NCBI RefSeq assembly: GCF_040869045.1
Contig: NC_090320.1
Span: 236,872,978-236,936,977, forward strand
DNA: 64,000 nucleotides
Reading direction: 5' to 3'
From: Eurosta solidaginis
Lineage: Eukaryota; Arthropoda; Insecta; Diptera; Tephritidae
Program-made: the position numbers and the translations under genes
Notes under the pieces: model-generated
Database searches by the model: none
Told to the model about the DNA's origin: nothing
What the model saw: the letters and a program-made list of their open reading frames with translations, nothing else
Shown here: positions 11,665 through 19,675 of the stretch, piece by piece
Layout: each line of letters opens with the position of its first letter
How positions within the stretch are numbered: position 1 is the first letter of the stretch

Positions 11665-12318
11665 TCTTTTTTTCTCTTAGAAATCATAATAATTCAATAT
11701 TCAATTATTATAAGCCGGTGTTAAGCTAGTAAATTCTTTATAATAAGTATAAATTGAACACACCATTAAAACAAACAAACATAAATATTGTATAACTATT
11801 GTAACGATTTGCCGTTTTGTCTCAAAACCAAATTTGACAAGGGATGGCGGAAAATCGTTCCAATATACATCATTTATCCACCCTGTCGGAAAATCAACAA
11901 AACAAAATAAAACATAAATACGTAAAACTGAGCCCGAGTTTACAAAGCTTCTCATTCGCAACCAAACAGAAACTTTACAACAACATATCTACATAACACA
12001 CAAATTAATAGGGACAAAATGTCTCAATTGTGTTGTGAGTGTAGAAATGAGATAAACCGAATTAAGCAAGGAAACAAATACAAGCAGGATAGCCTATTGG
12101 TTAAGGCAACCGCAGTTTTACCGGACCGAATCTCGGTGAAACCTTTGATAACATTACGAAATTGCCTGATGATGATTACGTGGCGGTTTTCGAAATGGTA
12201 CCATCGCAATATGCCAGTAAATATTTCTTTCTTTCTTTTCAGTTTCTCTTAGAAAAACATAATAATTGAATATTCCATTATTATAAGCCGGTGTTAAGCT
12301 CATGAATTCATAATAATA
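11665..12318. mobile_element. TRIM-like element with short terminal direct repeats
   Basis: It lies inside the LINE RNase H sequence, flanked by AGGC at 11661-11664 and 12319-12322, a 4-bp target duplication. Its ends are direct repeats of about 80 bp (11665-11747 and 12235-12318), both containing 'attattataagccggtgtt'. The ~490-bp interior has only short frames and no gag or pol. The homologous LINE copy at 47451-47480 reads straight through the target and serves as an empty site. Direct terminal repeats, a 4-bp duplication and a small size fit a terminal-repeat retrotransposon in miniature. The LTRs do not show the usual TG...CA ends. Confidence 0.65.
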
Positions 12319-12322
12319 AGGC

Positions 12323-12948
12323 AGCGATTAAGGAAATAATCTCACACAGTACTTCATCAAGAAGTGTTCTGGAATGCAAAGAAGCATTGGAAAAACTTCG
12401 CTCAGGCCGGACCATACATATTTACTAGGTCCCGGTCATAAAGGGATAGAAGATAACGAAAAGGCCGATGAGTTGGCAAAGGGGGGAGGAACACTCGCTG
12501 TGTCGACGATAGACGTCCCAATCTGTTTGGGAGAAATCAAAAGGAGATAGGAGTTGCATATGATCCATCAAGCAGGAAAGGCGTGGACAAAGGCGCGGGG
12601 CTGCAAAATTTCTAAGATCATATGCAAAGCCTACGATATTAGACTCAAAAAGTCGCTCATATCTCTGAAGGGAGAAGAATTAAGGTTCACGACTATACAC
12701 TGCCTACTGGCGTCACATGCTTATAAGTTAGACCTCGTCAGTAACACCAAGTGTAGGAAGTGTGGTTGCGGAAAGAAACGGTTGAGCACGTTCTGTGTTC
12801 ATGTCCTGCGCTCGCCAGGTCGAGGCTCCAGCTTTTAGGGGCGGCAGAGTTGCCAGATCTTGAGGCAGCAATTAAGCTGAGTCTTAGAAAACTGATATTA
12901 TTTGCCAATAGGACGGAGCTATTCTATAACATATGTCCTGGCATCTGA
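12323..12948 (+). pseudogene. LINE RNase H end and C-terminal zinc-finger-like segment
   Basis: The 'AAIKEIISHSTSS' and 'VPGHKGIEDNEKADELAKGG' blocks are the RNase H C-terminal motifs, the second disturbed by a frameshift. A later frame has CRKCGCGKETVEHVLCSCPA, the C-x2-C...H-x4-C finger typical of RNase H-bearing LINE C-termini, followed by a short helical tail. The 3' region shares 'ttcagtctatgtgaggt' with the second copy at 48.4 kb. Confidence 0.75.
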
Positions 12949-13045
12949 TTGGGGCTCTTCCGTTTGGTCGTCAAACAAATTCTGGTAACGCTATGGACAA
13001 ATTCAGTCTATGTGAGGTCTTTATTGATGGGCCGGTTCAAATTAA

Positions 13046-13325
13046 CCTAACTGGGAAAAAATATATCCAAGCGCGGTCGACTCTCGGCAGTTATTTGGCA
13101 TACACGCCAAGCGTATTTCTACTATGAAAAGTTTTTCAGTGAAAATGCATCTTCCTTGCATTAGCTTCCGTTTGGAATCAGCATAAAACATATGTATACA
13201 TATGTAAGTCGCATCTGCCAATTTGTAGGGAAAATCAAATGGGAGCAAGCGCAAATTTGAAGTGAAGTTCGGCCTAAATCTTCTCGTAGATAATTCGCGC
13301 CAAGCGTTAGTTATTATTTTTTTCT
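13046..13325 (+). mobile_element. SINE copy lacking its tRNA-like head
   Basis: The body from 'aagcgcggtcg...ctcggcagttatttggcat' to 'gttcggcctaaatc...cgcgcc' matches the SINE at 21596-21960. The pol III head is missing, so it is 5' truncated. It abuts the LOA-like LINE tail. Confidence 0.75.
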
Positions 13326-13389
13326 TTTTAATTTAAAAATTTTTTTTTTATGCGTAATACAAATTATCAATCAGTTAAACAAATCGTTT

Positions 13390-15011
13390 TTAAACGGTTT
13401 TGTTTAGCTTGAGTTGACAGGCCGCATGGCCGCATGCACGGCTGCACGGCCGTTGTGAACGAATCTTGTAATTGAAATTTAAGTACCTTCCCGAAAAATC
13501 GCCGCTAGGTGGCGCATGGATCGAGATATTCGCAAAAATCGTATTTGTGGACCGATTTGGCTCATATTTGGAACACATAATACATACAAGAATAGAAAGC
13601 GACCTATAAAAAATCGCCGCTAGGTGGCGCATGGATCGAGATATTCGCAAAAATCGTATTTGTGGACCGATTTGGCTCATATTTGGAACACTTAATACAT
13701 ACAAGAATAGAAAACGACCTATGAAAAAAATCGCCGCTAGGTGGCGCATGGATCGAGATATTCACAAAAATCGTATTTGTGGCCCGATTTGGCTCATATT
13801 TCGAACACATAATACATACAAGAATAGAAAGCGACCTATGAAAAAAATCGAAGCTAGGTGGCGCATGGATCGAGATATTCGCAAAAACCCTATTTGTGGA
13901 CCGATTTGGCTCATATTTGGAACCATTAATACATACAAGAATAGAAATCGACCTGTGAAAGAAAATTCCCGCTAGGTGGCGCATGGATCGAGATATTCAC
14001 AAAAATCCTATTTGTGGTCCGATTTGGCTCATATTTGGAACACATAATACATGCAAGAATAGAAATCGAACTGTGAAAAAAATCGCCGCTCGGTGGCGCA
14101 TGGATCGAGATATTCACAAAAATCGTATTTGTGGTACGATTTGGCTCATATTTGGAACACATTATGTGACCACATGCAAGAATAAAAAGCGGCTTATGAA
14201 AAAAAATCGCCGCTAGGTGGCGCAAGGATCGAGATATTCACAAAAATCGTATTTGTGGTCTGACTTGGCTCATGCTTGGAACACATAATACATACAAGAA
14301 TAGAAAGCGACCTATCAAAAAAATCGCCGCTAGGTGACGCAAGGATCGAGATATTCACAAAAATCGTATTTGTGGTCCGATTTGATTTGGTCCATATTTG
14401 GAACAAATATTGCATACAGTCCAGTAGAAGTGACATTAAAATATTTTGGAGTTGGAGGAGGGACAAGCATACGTGGCGCAGAGTCGAGTAAAGTCTTTGG
14501 AAGGATTATGTATTGAGGACTTAGGTTGTAACAAATTGTCAGGAAAGAGTCCTTGTAATAATGAATCACTAAATGAACTAAATAGAATGAGAAATAATAG
14601 GCAATTAAATAAAGACTAAAAACTTGACAATAAAATAATTAAAAGCAATTTTTTAAGTTAAACGGTTTTATTGAAAACAATACTTACATGAAGTAATAAT
14701 AATACGAAAAGCTAGAAAATAATTAGGTAGGTCCTAGGTACTAGTCATCACACTCCTTATCAATCTATGGCGTTGATCAGACAATTAAATAAAAGCGTTG
14801 GACGCGTCATATTTCTACTGGTAGTCATAAGTAAAACTAACTGAACCTTAATCAGTCACATTTTTAGAAATTTCACTCGCCCAACGCTTTTATTTAATTG
14901 TCTGATCAACGCCATAGATTGATAAGGAGTGTGATGACTAGTACCTAGGACCTAGCTTTTCGTACTATTATTACTTCATGTAAGTATTGTTTTCAATAAA
15001 ACCGTTTAACT
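13390..15011. mobile_element. TTAAACGG element, longest uninterrupted copy, with array and hairpin
   Basis: It starts TTAAACGGTTTTGTTTAG (13390) and ends ATAAAACCGTTTAA (about 15011). Between are a GC-richer leader, eight ~117-bp minisatellite units (13495-14400), a unique middle (14400-14640) and a large inverted repeat (14640-15043). No protein is encoded. The outer TTAA could be a target duplication with ACGGTTTTATT as the true terminal repeat, as in TTAA-targeting (piggyBac-type) elements, but this is inference. It interrupts the segment that is continuous at 21961-22290. Confidence 0.7.
13495..14400. repeat. Minisatellite, eight ~117-bp units with CTCF-like motif
   Basis: Each unit contains CCGCTAGGTGGCGC or a one- or two-base variant, then 'atggatcgagatatt', 'aaaaatcgtatttgtgg', 'gatttggctcatatttgg' and 'acatacaagaatagaaa'. 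The motif starts at 13502, 13617, 13734, 13851, 13969, 14086, 14210 and 14327, giving spacings of 115-124 bp. Open frames that run through the array on both strands are a by-product of the repeat. Confidence 0.92.
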
Positions 15012-15043
15012 TAAAAAATTGTTTTTAATTATTTTATTTAATC
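14640..15043. repeat. Large inverted repeat with ~170-bp arms
   Basis: The left arm (14640-14815) is repeated in reverse at 14876-15043 around a ~60-bp spacer. Both arms contain 'taaacggttttattgaaaac', 'ggtcctaggtactagtcatc' and 'aattaaataaaagcgttgg'. The arms are nearly identical apart from a 15-bp deletion in the right arm near 14955. Single-stranded DNA or RNA would form a long hairpin. The same arm occurs singly at 8470, 38346, 46270 and 60964. Confidence 0.93.
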
Positions 15044-15044
15044 T

Positions 15045-15237
15045 ACCAAAGCAACAAATTCAAGATTCTTATGTTTATTCTAACGAAATGAAATTAGCGC
15101 GTATATTCTATTATTTTTCAAAGGAAAATTTAATTGTGCTTCATTGTTCGTTTCTATATTTGTACAGTTGAATTGTGGTATTGAGTTCACATAAGTTAAG
15201 TGATACGTGTACAATATGACCGTATTTTTAACCCTTT
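15045..15237 (+). repeat. Dispersed segment X, copy 1
   Basis: The block from 'caaattcaagattcttatg' to 'aaccctttcac' recurs at 22040-22290 and 37320-37500. In all three places it lies downstream of the SINE family. No coding potential is seen. It may be a duplicated host segment or an unrecognised element. Confidence 0.7.
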
Positions 15238-16202
15238 CACTAGCAAACCACGCCTACTTACAAAGTATGTAGATGACTTATTTGCAGCAGACGCATTAAA
15301 TTTTCAATAGAGGTGGAAAAAGATTGTCAACTACCGTACTTAGATACGTTAGTCAACAGGAGAAGGAACAAATTATATATTTACTGGTACGAAAACCCAC
15401 AGCTTCGGGAAGACTAATTAACTTTTATTCAAAACATGAAAAAAGTACAATATTAAATACCACCAAAAGCTTTATAGGACGGGTACTTACAACAAGCGAC
15501 AGAATGTATCACAAACAGAATACTACTATCATCAAAAAACTCTAGAGCAAAATGAGTTTCCAAGTAGATTGGTCAATAAACTGGTCCGAAATTTTTATAC
15601 CAGAGCACGCAATGAATGAGAAACCGAAGAAACAAATAACAAAATAGAGGATCAAGAGATCGGATTTATACGACAAAGAATGGGTAAAAATAGCCTTCAC
15701 GTATAACAATACATTGACGCATATTTACAGCAATACAAAGGACAGAATTCAAAAGGATGAGAAATCCAACGTAATACACTGAATCCCATGAAACGGTGGC
15801 GGGTCTCACTTATACGAGAAGGTATATGTGGGGACAACCAAATTAATATTAAAGACAAGGATTTCCGGCCATAAGTCCAATATTAAACTTAAGAACAACG
15901 CTTCGGGAAATCAAACGGCCCTAACGGCCCATTGTAAGGTTACGGGCAACTATCCGATTTCCAAAATGTTACTACATGCATATATTGGACATAAAGAAGC
16001 AATATAATGAGCGCTTTACCATGGAAATGTTCCACATTATGAACACGCCTAACGATAAGAGAATTAGTTTTAAAATTGAGAGATACCAATGCGCATATGG
16101 GCAAATCCCAAAAATTTTACTTTTTTTGATACTCGGGTTTTACACACGGGTAAAAAACTTAAGGCCAGAAAAAAGTACAAAGACATTAGGTTTGACCTTT
16201 TG
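15238..16202 (+). pseudogene. Penelope-like element: RT C-terminus and GIY-YIG endonuclease remnant
   Basis: The frame opens with 'LLTKYVDDLF', whose YVDD (15266-15277) is an intact RT catalytic motif. It continues with 'CQLPYLDTLVNRRRN', 'TASGRLINFYSKH', 'FIGRVL' and 'INKLVRNFY', the RT-thumb segment of Penelope-like elements. Downstream frames hold 'KTRISGHKSNIK...QTALTAHC' and 'KQYNERFTMEMFHI', characteristic of the GIY-YIG nuclease of this family. Frameshifts separate the parts and the N-terminal RT is missing. Penelope elements use this nuclease instead of an EEP or integrase. Confidence 0.8.
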
Positions 16203-16709
16203 ACTATCCGATCTGATGATTTTAAAAATCAAGAAAGTTGATAGTAAGTTTTCGCAGAACTTCAAAACGAAACAACATCGATTTTTATACTTTTTCAAGC
16301 GATACCCTTAATTTTTTTTTTAATTTTTTCGATAAAATTTTGAGGTATCGCTGAAGCGCTATGGAATTTAAACTTTATGTTGTTTTCGAGACGGAGATTC
16401 TAAAAGTATGAGCAAAATTAATGTGCCCCTCCAATACTCAAAACTATCATCAATCAAAGTAGCAATACTTTTTTTTGTCATTCTTAATATTGACAGTTTT
16501 TTGCTTACAGCTTTTTGAGGCAACTGAGTATAGAAATTTGGATTATGCACGATAATAGCCTATCAGGGACAAAAAATACCAGGGGCTTCAAATTCGATGT
16601 GCCCCTTTCAGTTTTGAAGGTAGAGGCAGAAAAGTAGAAGCAATTGGTTGCGTAGATTTTTTTCAGGAGCAAGTTTTTTTGTGGACACAGCTACAATTTT
16701 ACTTTTATC
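16203..16709. other. Non-coding AT-rich tract after the Penelope-like frame
   Basis: No gene is seen. Short motifs such as 'gatactcgggtt' and 'gtgcccct' recur nearby and in 17104-17700, suggesting degenerate repeats belonging to the Penelope-like terminal region. Confidence 0.45.
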
Positions 16710-17103
16710 ACTTCATACCGGTTTGTTAATTTTTTCCCTACACCAGAGTGGTATAGCATCCATTGCCTCATCTTGGAATATTCACGCAAGGAAAGTTATT
16801 CATGTTTGTACATGGGACAAATATACGAAATTTCCGACAAAAATTGGCAATCGTCAAAGTGTAGAAAAAAAAAATTTTTTTAACCAGGTTTTTTTTAAAA
16901 GTAAATGAAAAGAACCACAAATTTGGTACAAAAAAAAAAAAAATTTTACACTTTTTGACGATTGCCAATTTTTGGCGAAAATTTCGTATATTTGCCCCAT
17001 GTGCAAACATCAATAACTTTCCTTGCGTGAATGTTCCAAGATGAGGCAATTGATGCTATAATACTGTGGTGTAGAGAAAAAATTAATAAACGGGTATGAA
17101 ATA
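16710..17103. repeat. Foldback repeat with ~170-bp arms
   Basis: The left arm 16710-16888 and right arm 16925-17103 are inverted copies, roughly 90% identical by eye. They share 'attgcctcatcttgga', 'cacgcaaggaaagttatt' and 'aaattggcaatcgtcaaa'. The spacer is about 40 bp and the arm tips next to it are A/T runs. It fits a foldback MITE or a hairpin inside the Penelope-like terminal region. Confidence 0.88.
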
Positions 17104-17580
17104 TTTGACGGTTACCCGGTTTCCTATTTCTAAAACCGGGTTTCGGGTATCAAAAAAATGTTACCTAAATATGTCCCACATAGATATATATATCCTGATA
17201 AAGTTTCAACATAATCTGTTAAGAAGTGTTTAAATAAGTAAAAAAAAATTAAGGTTTTCCGGGTTTATATTTTTATCAATATCTCCAAAACCAGATTTCG
17301 GGTATTAAAACTTTTTTACCTAAACATACTTCGTTCCATATCTATATGTTTTTAAAGTTTCAAAAGAATCGGTAGAAAGGTGTTAAAATAAATGTGTTGG
17401 AAACTTTGCAGTAAAAAATATTTGGAGGTTATTCGGTTTTATATTTTTACCGATATCTACAAAACCGGGTCTCGGGTATCAAAAAAATTTTACATAGCTA
17501 ACAGCTGCATATATCTCAATATTTTGTTAAAATTTCGATATAAGCGGTACAGAAGTGTTGAAATAAATGTATATTGAACA
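17104..17580. repeat. Three-unit minisatellite, ~155-175 bp units
   Basis: Each unit has 'aaaaccgggtttcgggtat' (17132, 17287, 17461), a T-rich 'ttttacctaa' block, an 'aaagtttcaa' block and 'gaagtgttgaaataaatgt'. The units are diverged. No other array in the window matches it. Confidence 0.8.
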
Positions 17581-18100
17581 TTGCGACCTAAATTTATATA
17601 TATTTTGCTCGATCTTTTCACTATATCTTTTTGAGGCATTATGTAAGACGAGTAACGGCGATGCACGATAGTTCCAATTTACCCCTTAATGTTCCTAAAA
17701 AAAAGATATTTGCGTGATACCATCTTTCAAAAAAAAATTTTTTCTCCAAAAAACCAAAGTTTGGCAGATTTCCCCATATGCATATCGCATTTTATTGCTT
17801 AAGCAACAACAATAATTCACAGTGCGTACAGAATTTGTTACGCTAGCATCATATTTAAGATAAACAAATCTTAATGTTGGATGATTTGGATTGTTTGTGC
17901 ATATTTTTGTTTACACTTGCGGTACCTTAAATTGTATACCTTTTTGATGTTTATTTTACTTTTGTTTTCTAACATATGGTTAGTCGATCAAGCATTATCA
18001 CATGTGCAAATTGTGTTTCGTTTCTATGTATACCTAGTTGCATAAATAATGTTTAATGACCATATATCCAAAATTAGTATTCGTTTTTATATATTTGTGT
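17581..18100. other. Non-coding AT-rich sequence
   Basis: No gene, tandem repeat or RNA gene is recognised. It leads into the Penelope-type terminus at 18113. Confidence 0.5.
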
Positions 18101-18112
18101 TTACCAACAGTC

Positions 18113-18148
18113 CTGAAGATGGCTTCAGATTGAAGCCGAAATATCGAC
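18113..18148 (+). other. Penelope-type terminus with hammerhead-ribozyme-like core
   Basis: CTGAAGA (18113-18119, matching the CUGANGA box) is followed by a perfect 6-bp stem GGCTTC/GAAGCC (18121-18126 with 18132-18137) capped by AGATT. Next comes GAAA (18138-18141) and TATC (18142-18145). GTC directly precedes the first box and GAC follows TATC. These are the conserved elements of a type I hammerhead, with ATC as the candidate cleavage triplet. Stem I is only 3 bp and stem III is essentially absent, so self-cleavage is uncertain. Penelope-like elements are known to carry minimal hammerheads. Confidence 0.45.
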
Positions 18149-18261
18149 AAATTAAAAACCAATGCAATTTTAAACATTGTGTTTTATTTTACCTACGGCC
18201 GTTAAGCTCATAAAATCAACGCAACATAAACGAACGAATAAGGCTATAAAAATTACCAAAA

Positions 18262-18393
18262 ATGTTCAAACGGAAAGCACACCAAAAGAACGGAAACACC
18301 TATAAAGTGTACCAAACCATCAAACGCAAATATAACACACGGACCAACAGGTACATCAAACGATACCAGCAAGAAACACAACAAATCGTATGA
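18262..18393 (+). CDS. Short basic ORF, possible Penelope-like N-terminus
   Basis: An ATG-started 43-residue frame, rich in Lys, Arg, Gln and Tyr, starts about 110 bp after the Penelope-type terminus. Its position would suit the start of a Penelope-like ORF lying downstream of a terminal repeat. No domain is recognisable and the frame stops early, so it may be meaningless. Confidence 0.15.
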   Translation: MFKRKAHQKNGNTYKVYQTIKRKYNTRTNRYIKRYQQETQQIV

Positions 18394-18557
18394 TAGAACA
18401 TACTATTTCAACCTTATTAAAAAGAATAAAAGAAATTGAAGATTGTTTAAAGGTTAAATTTATTTTTTTGTATAGGTATGTACATACTATCTCCAGTTTT
18501 ATATGATATATTTTTCTCGCAGCAAAGTTCACTTTCTCATGGAACTTCCCTTCAGTA

Positions 18558-18563
18558 TTTTAT
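18558..18563 (-). terminator. Poly(A) signal AATAAA of the protease homologue
   Basis: AATAAA on the minus strand lies about 40 bp beyond the stop codon of the 18601-19344 gene, a normal distance for a short 3' UTR. Confidence 0.55.
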
Positions 18564-18600
18564 TCAACAACGCTCTATATTAGTTTAAATTCAATATATT

Positions 18601-19344
18601 TTAACCTGTCCTGAGACGTTTATGAAATAAATCTGAGGTAGAGTAATAATTCACAGAACACTTATTAATCAAGTCTGTTATGAATCTCTTAATGTGTGGG
18701 TCACCTACATTTATATAAAGTTTCGGTTCTTTTCGTTCCACCAAATATATTCTCACCGCACAAAGTTGTCCTTTCCATACGCCCGGTGCTCCAGAGTGTC
18801 CTTCACGAAAATCTAAGCCACCTTTAGCACAATACATATTTTGTCCTTCGGGGTAATCTTTACAATCCTCTGGTTTTACTATAGTTACGTCATGTTTTAC
18901 GATTATAAAATCATTTGGGTCTGATGGTTGGGAAGTCCATTCTCTAATTTCCATCTGTGTGCCCACCGAAAGTTCATTTTCGCAAAGTGCTATTGTCGTC
19001 ATCAAAAAATTATTTGGAAAGGGTTCCTTCAGTTCGATCACAGCTATATCATTATTGCCATTTCTGCATTTTGAATTAACATTTTGATAAGATACACGCC
19101 TCACTAGGCGAGTTGGATTGCGAAAAGGTGGTGGAGTACGTGCAACGTGCATGAAATTTTCATCCAACTTGTTCGTGCATGCCGCAGCTGTGATCATTAT
19201 TTTCATAGAAACTAATGCGCCACTGCAATGATATTCTCCTATATAAAATAAAAATACCCAATAATCGTCATCTTGCGAATTTATATGGGTCAAGAGCCCG
19301 CTAATTACGATAACCAGGATCGCGATATGATTGTAGAAATTCAT
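18601..19344 (-). CDS. Secreted trypsin-fold serine protease homologue (probably inactive)
   Basis: An intact single-exon frame encodes 247 residues. Residues 1-23 form a signal peptide (MNFYNHIAILVIVISGLLTH, cleavage near INS/QDD), so the product should be secreted. The rest is an S1A chymotrypsin fold: 'CSGALVS', then 'ITAAAC' where active enzymes have TAAHC, 'NDIAVIEL' holding the catalytic Asp, and 'REGHSGAP' in place of GDSGGP. The catalytic His is therefore Ala and the residue before the Ser is His, so proteolysis is unlikely. No R/IVGG activation site is present. Eight cysteines remain for disulfides. Good context (CCAAAATGA), a TATA box and a poly(A) signal support expression. Such homologues often act in immunity or seminal fluid; the role here is unknown. 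Confidence 0.85.
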   Translation of the reverse strand: MNFYNHIAILVIVISGLLTHINSQDDDYWVFLFYIGEYHCSGALVSMKIMITAAACTNKLDENFMHVARTPPPFRNPTRLVRRVSYQNVNSKCRNGNNDIAVIELKEPFPNNFLMTTIALCENELSVGTQMEIREWTSQPSDPNDFIIVKHDVTIVKPEDCKDYPEGQNMYCAKGGLDFREGHSGAPGVWKGQLCAVRIYLVERKEPKLYINVGDPHIKRFITDLINKCSVNYYSTSDLFHKRLRTG

Positions 19345-19410
19345 TTTGGTTCCTGATGTTTTGCGCTACTCGTTAAGTATAACTAAAGCAATAAAAGTTT
19401 TGTGGGCGCT

Positions 19411-19419
19411 ATTTATATA
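19411..19419 (-). promoter_or_regulatory. TATA box of the protease homologue
   Basis: TATATAAAT on the minus strand lies about 70 bp upstream of the ATG. A start site near 19385 would put it at about -30 and give a short 5' UTR. The pairing of a strong TATA box with a small single-exon secreted gene suggests regulated, tissue-specific expression (inference). Confidence 0.6.
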
Positions 19420-19675
19420 CAATGGTGAAGCTTGATTTTTTTTTAATTTCCAGGTGCAAGTGCACGGTTAGAAATCGGAGCCTAAATTTTTAGCAATTAA
19501 TCGGTTTAAGCACTTTTTGAAACATTTCGCTACTAAATTGGAAATATCTGAATTAAAAATTTTCTTTTTTAATTTCATTCAATTTCAATTTAAAACTTGT
19601 ATAAACAATAAGTTTAAGATATTAAAATTGTTTTAAAAAAAAAACCAAAAAGTTTCAAAAAATCAAAAAATACAA

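Larger units (their letters stand above)
8592..13040 (+). mobile_element. LOA-like non-LTR retrotransposon, decayed, with nested insertions
   Basis: The remnant domains occur in order on the plus strand: an ORF1 end, then ORF2 with an endonuclease/exonuclease/phosphatase domain (8730-9430), reverse transcriptase (about 9880-11529), RNase H (11590-11664 and 12323-12500) and a C-terminal CCHC-like segment (12730-12948). RNase H after RT points to the LOA/I/R1 assemblage; LOA is my best guess. Several frameshifts and stops break it. AT-rich DNA (10790-11033) and a TRIM-like element (11665-12318) interrupt it. A second copy at 47256-48413 shows the uninterrupted junction. Confidence 0.8.

Noticed and set aside
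13604..13984. Open frames of 114-126 codons on both strands across the 117-bp array
   Set aside because: They follow the tandem unit, exist on both strands and have low-complexity repeated peptide content; not genes.
13495..14400. Regular repeats considered as a CRISPR array
   Set aside because: Units are near-identical throughout with no short repeat/unique spacer pattern, and the genome is eukaryotic.
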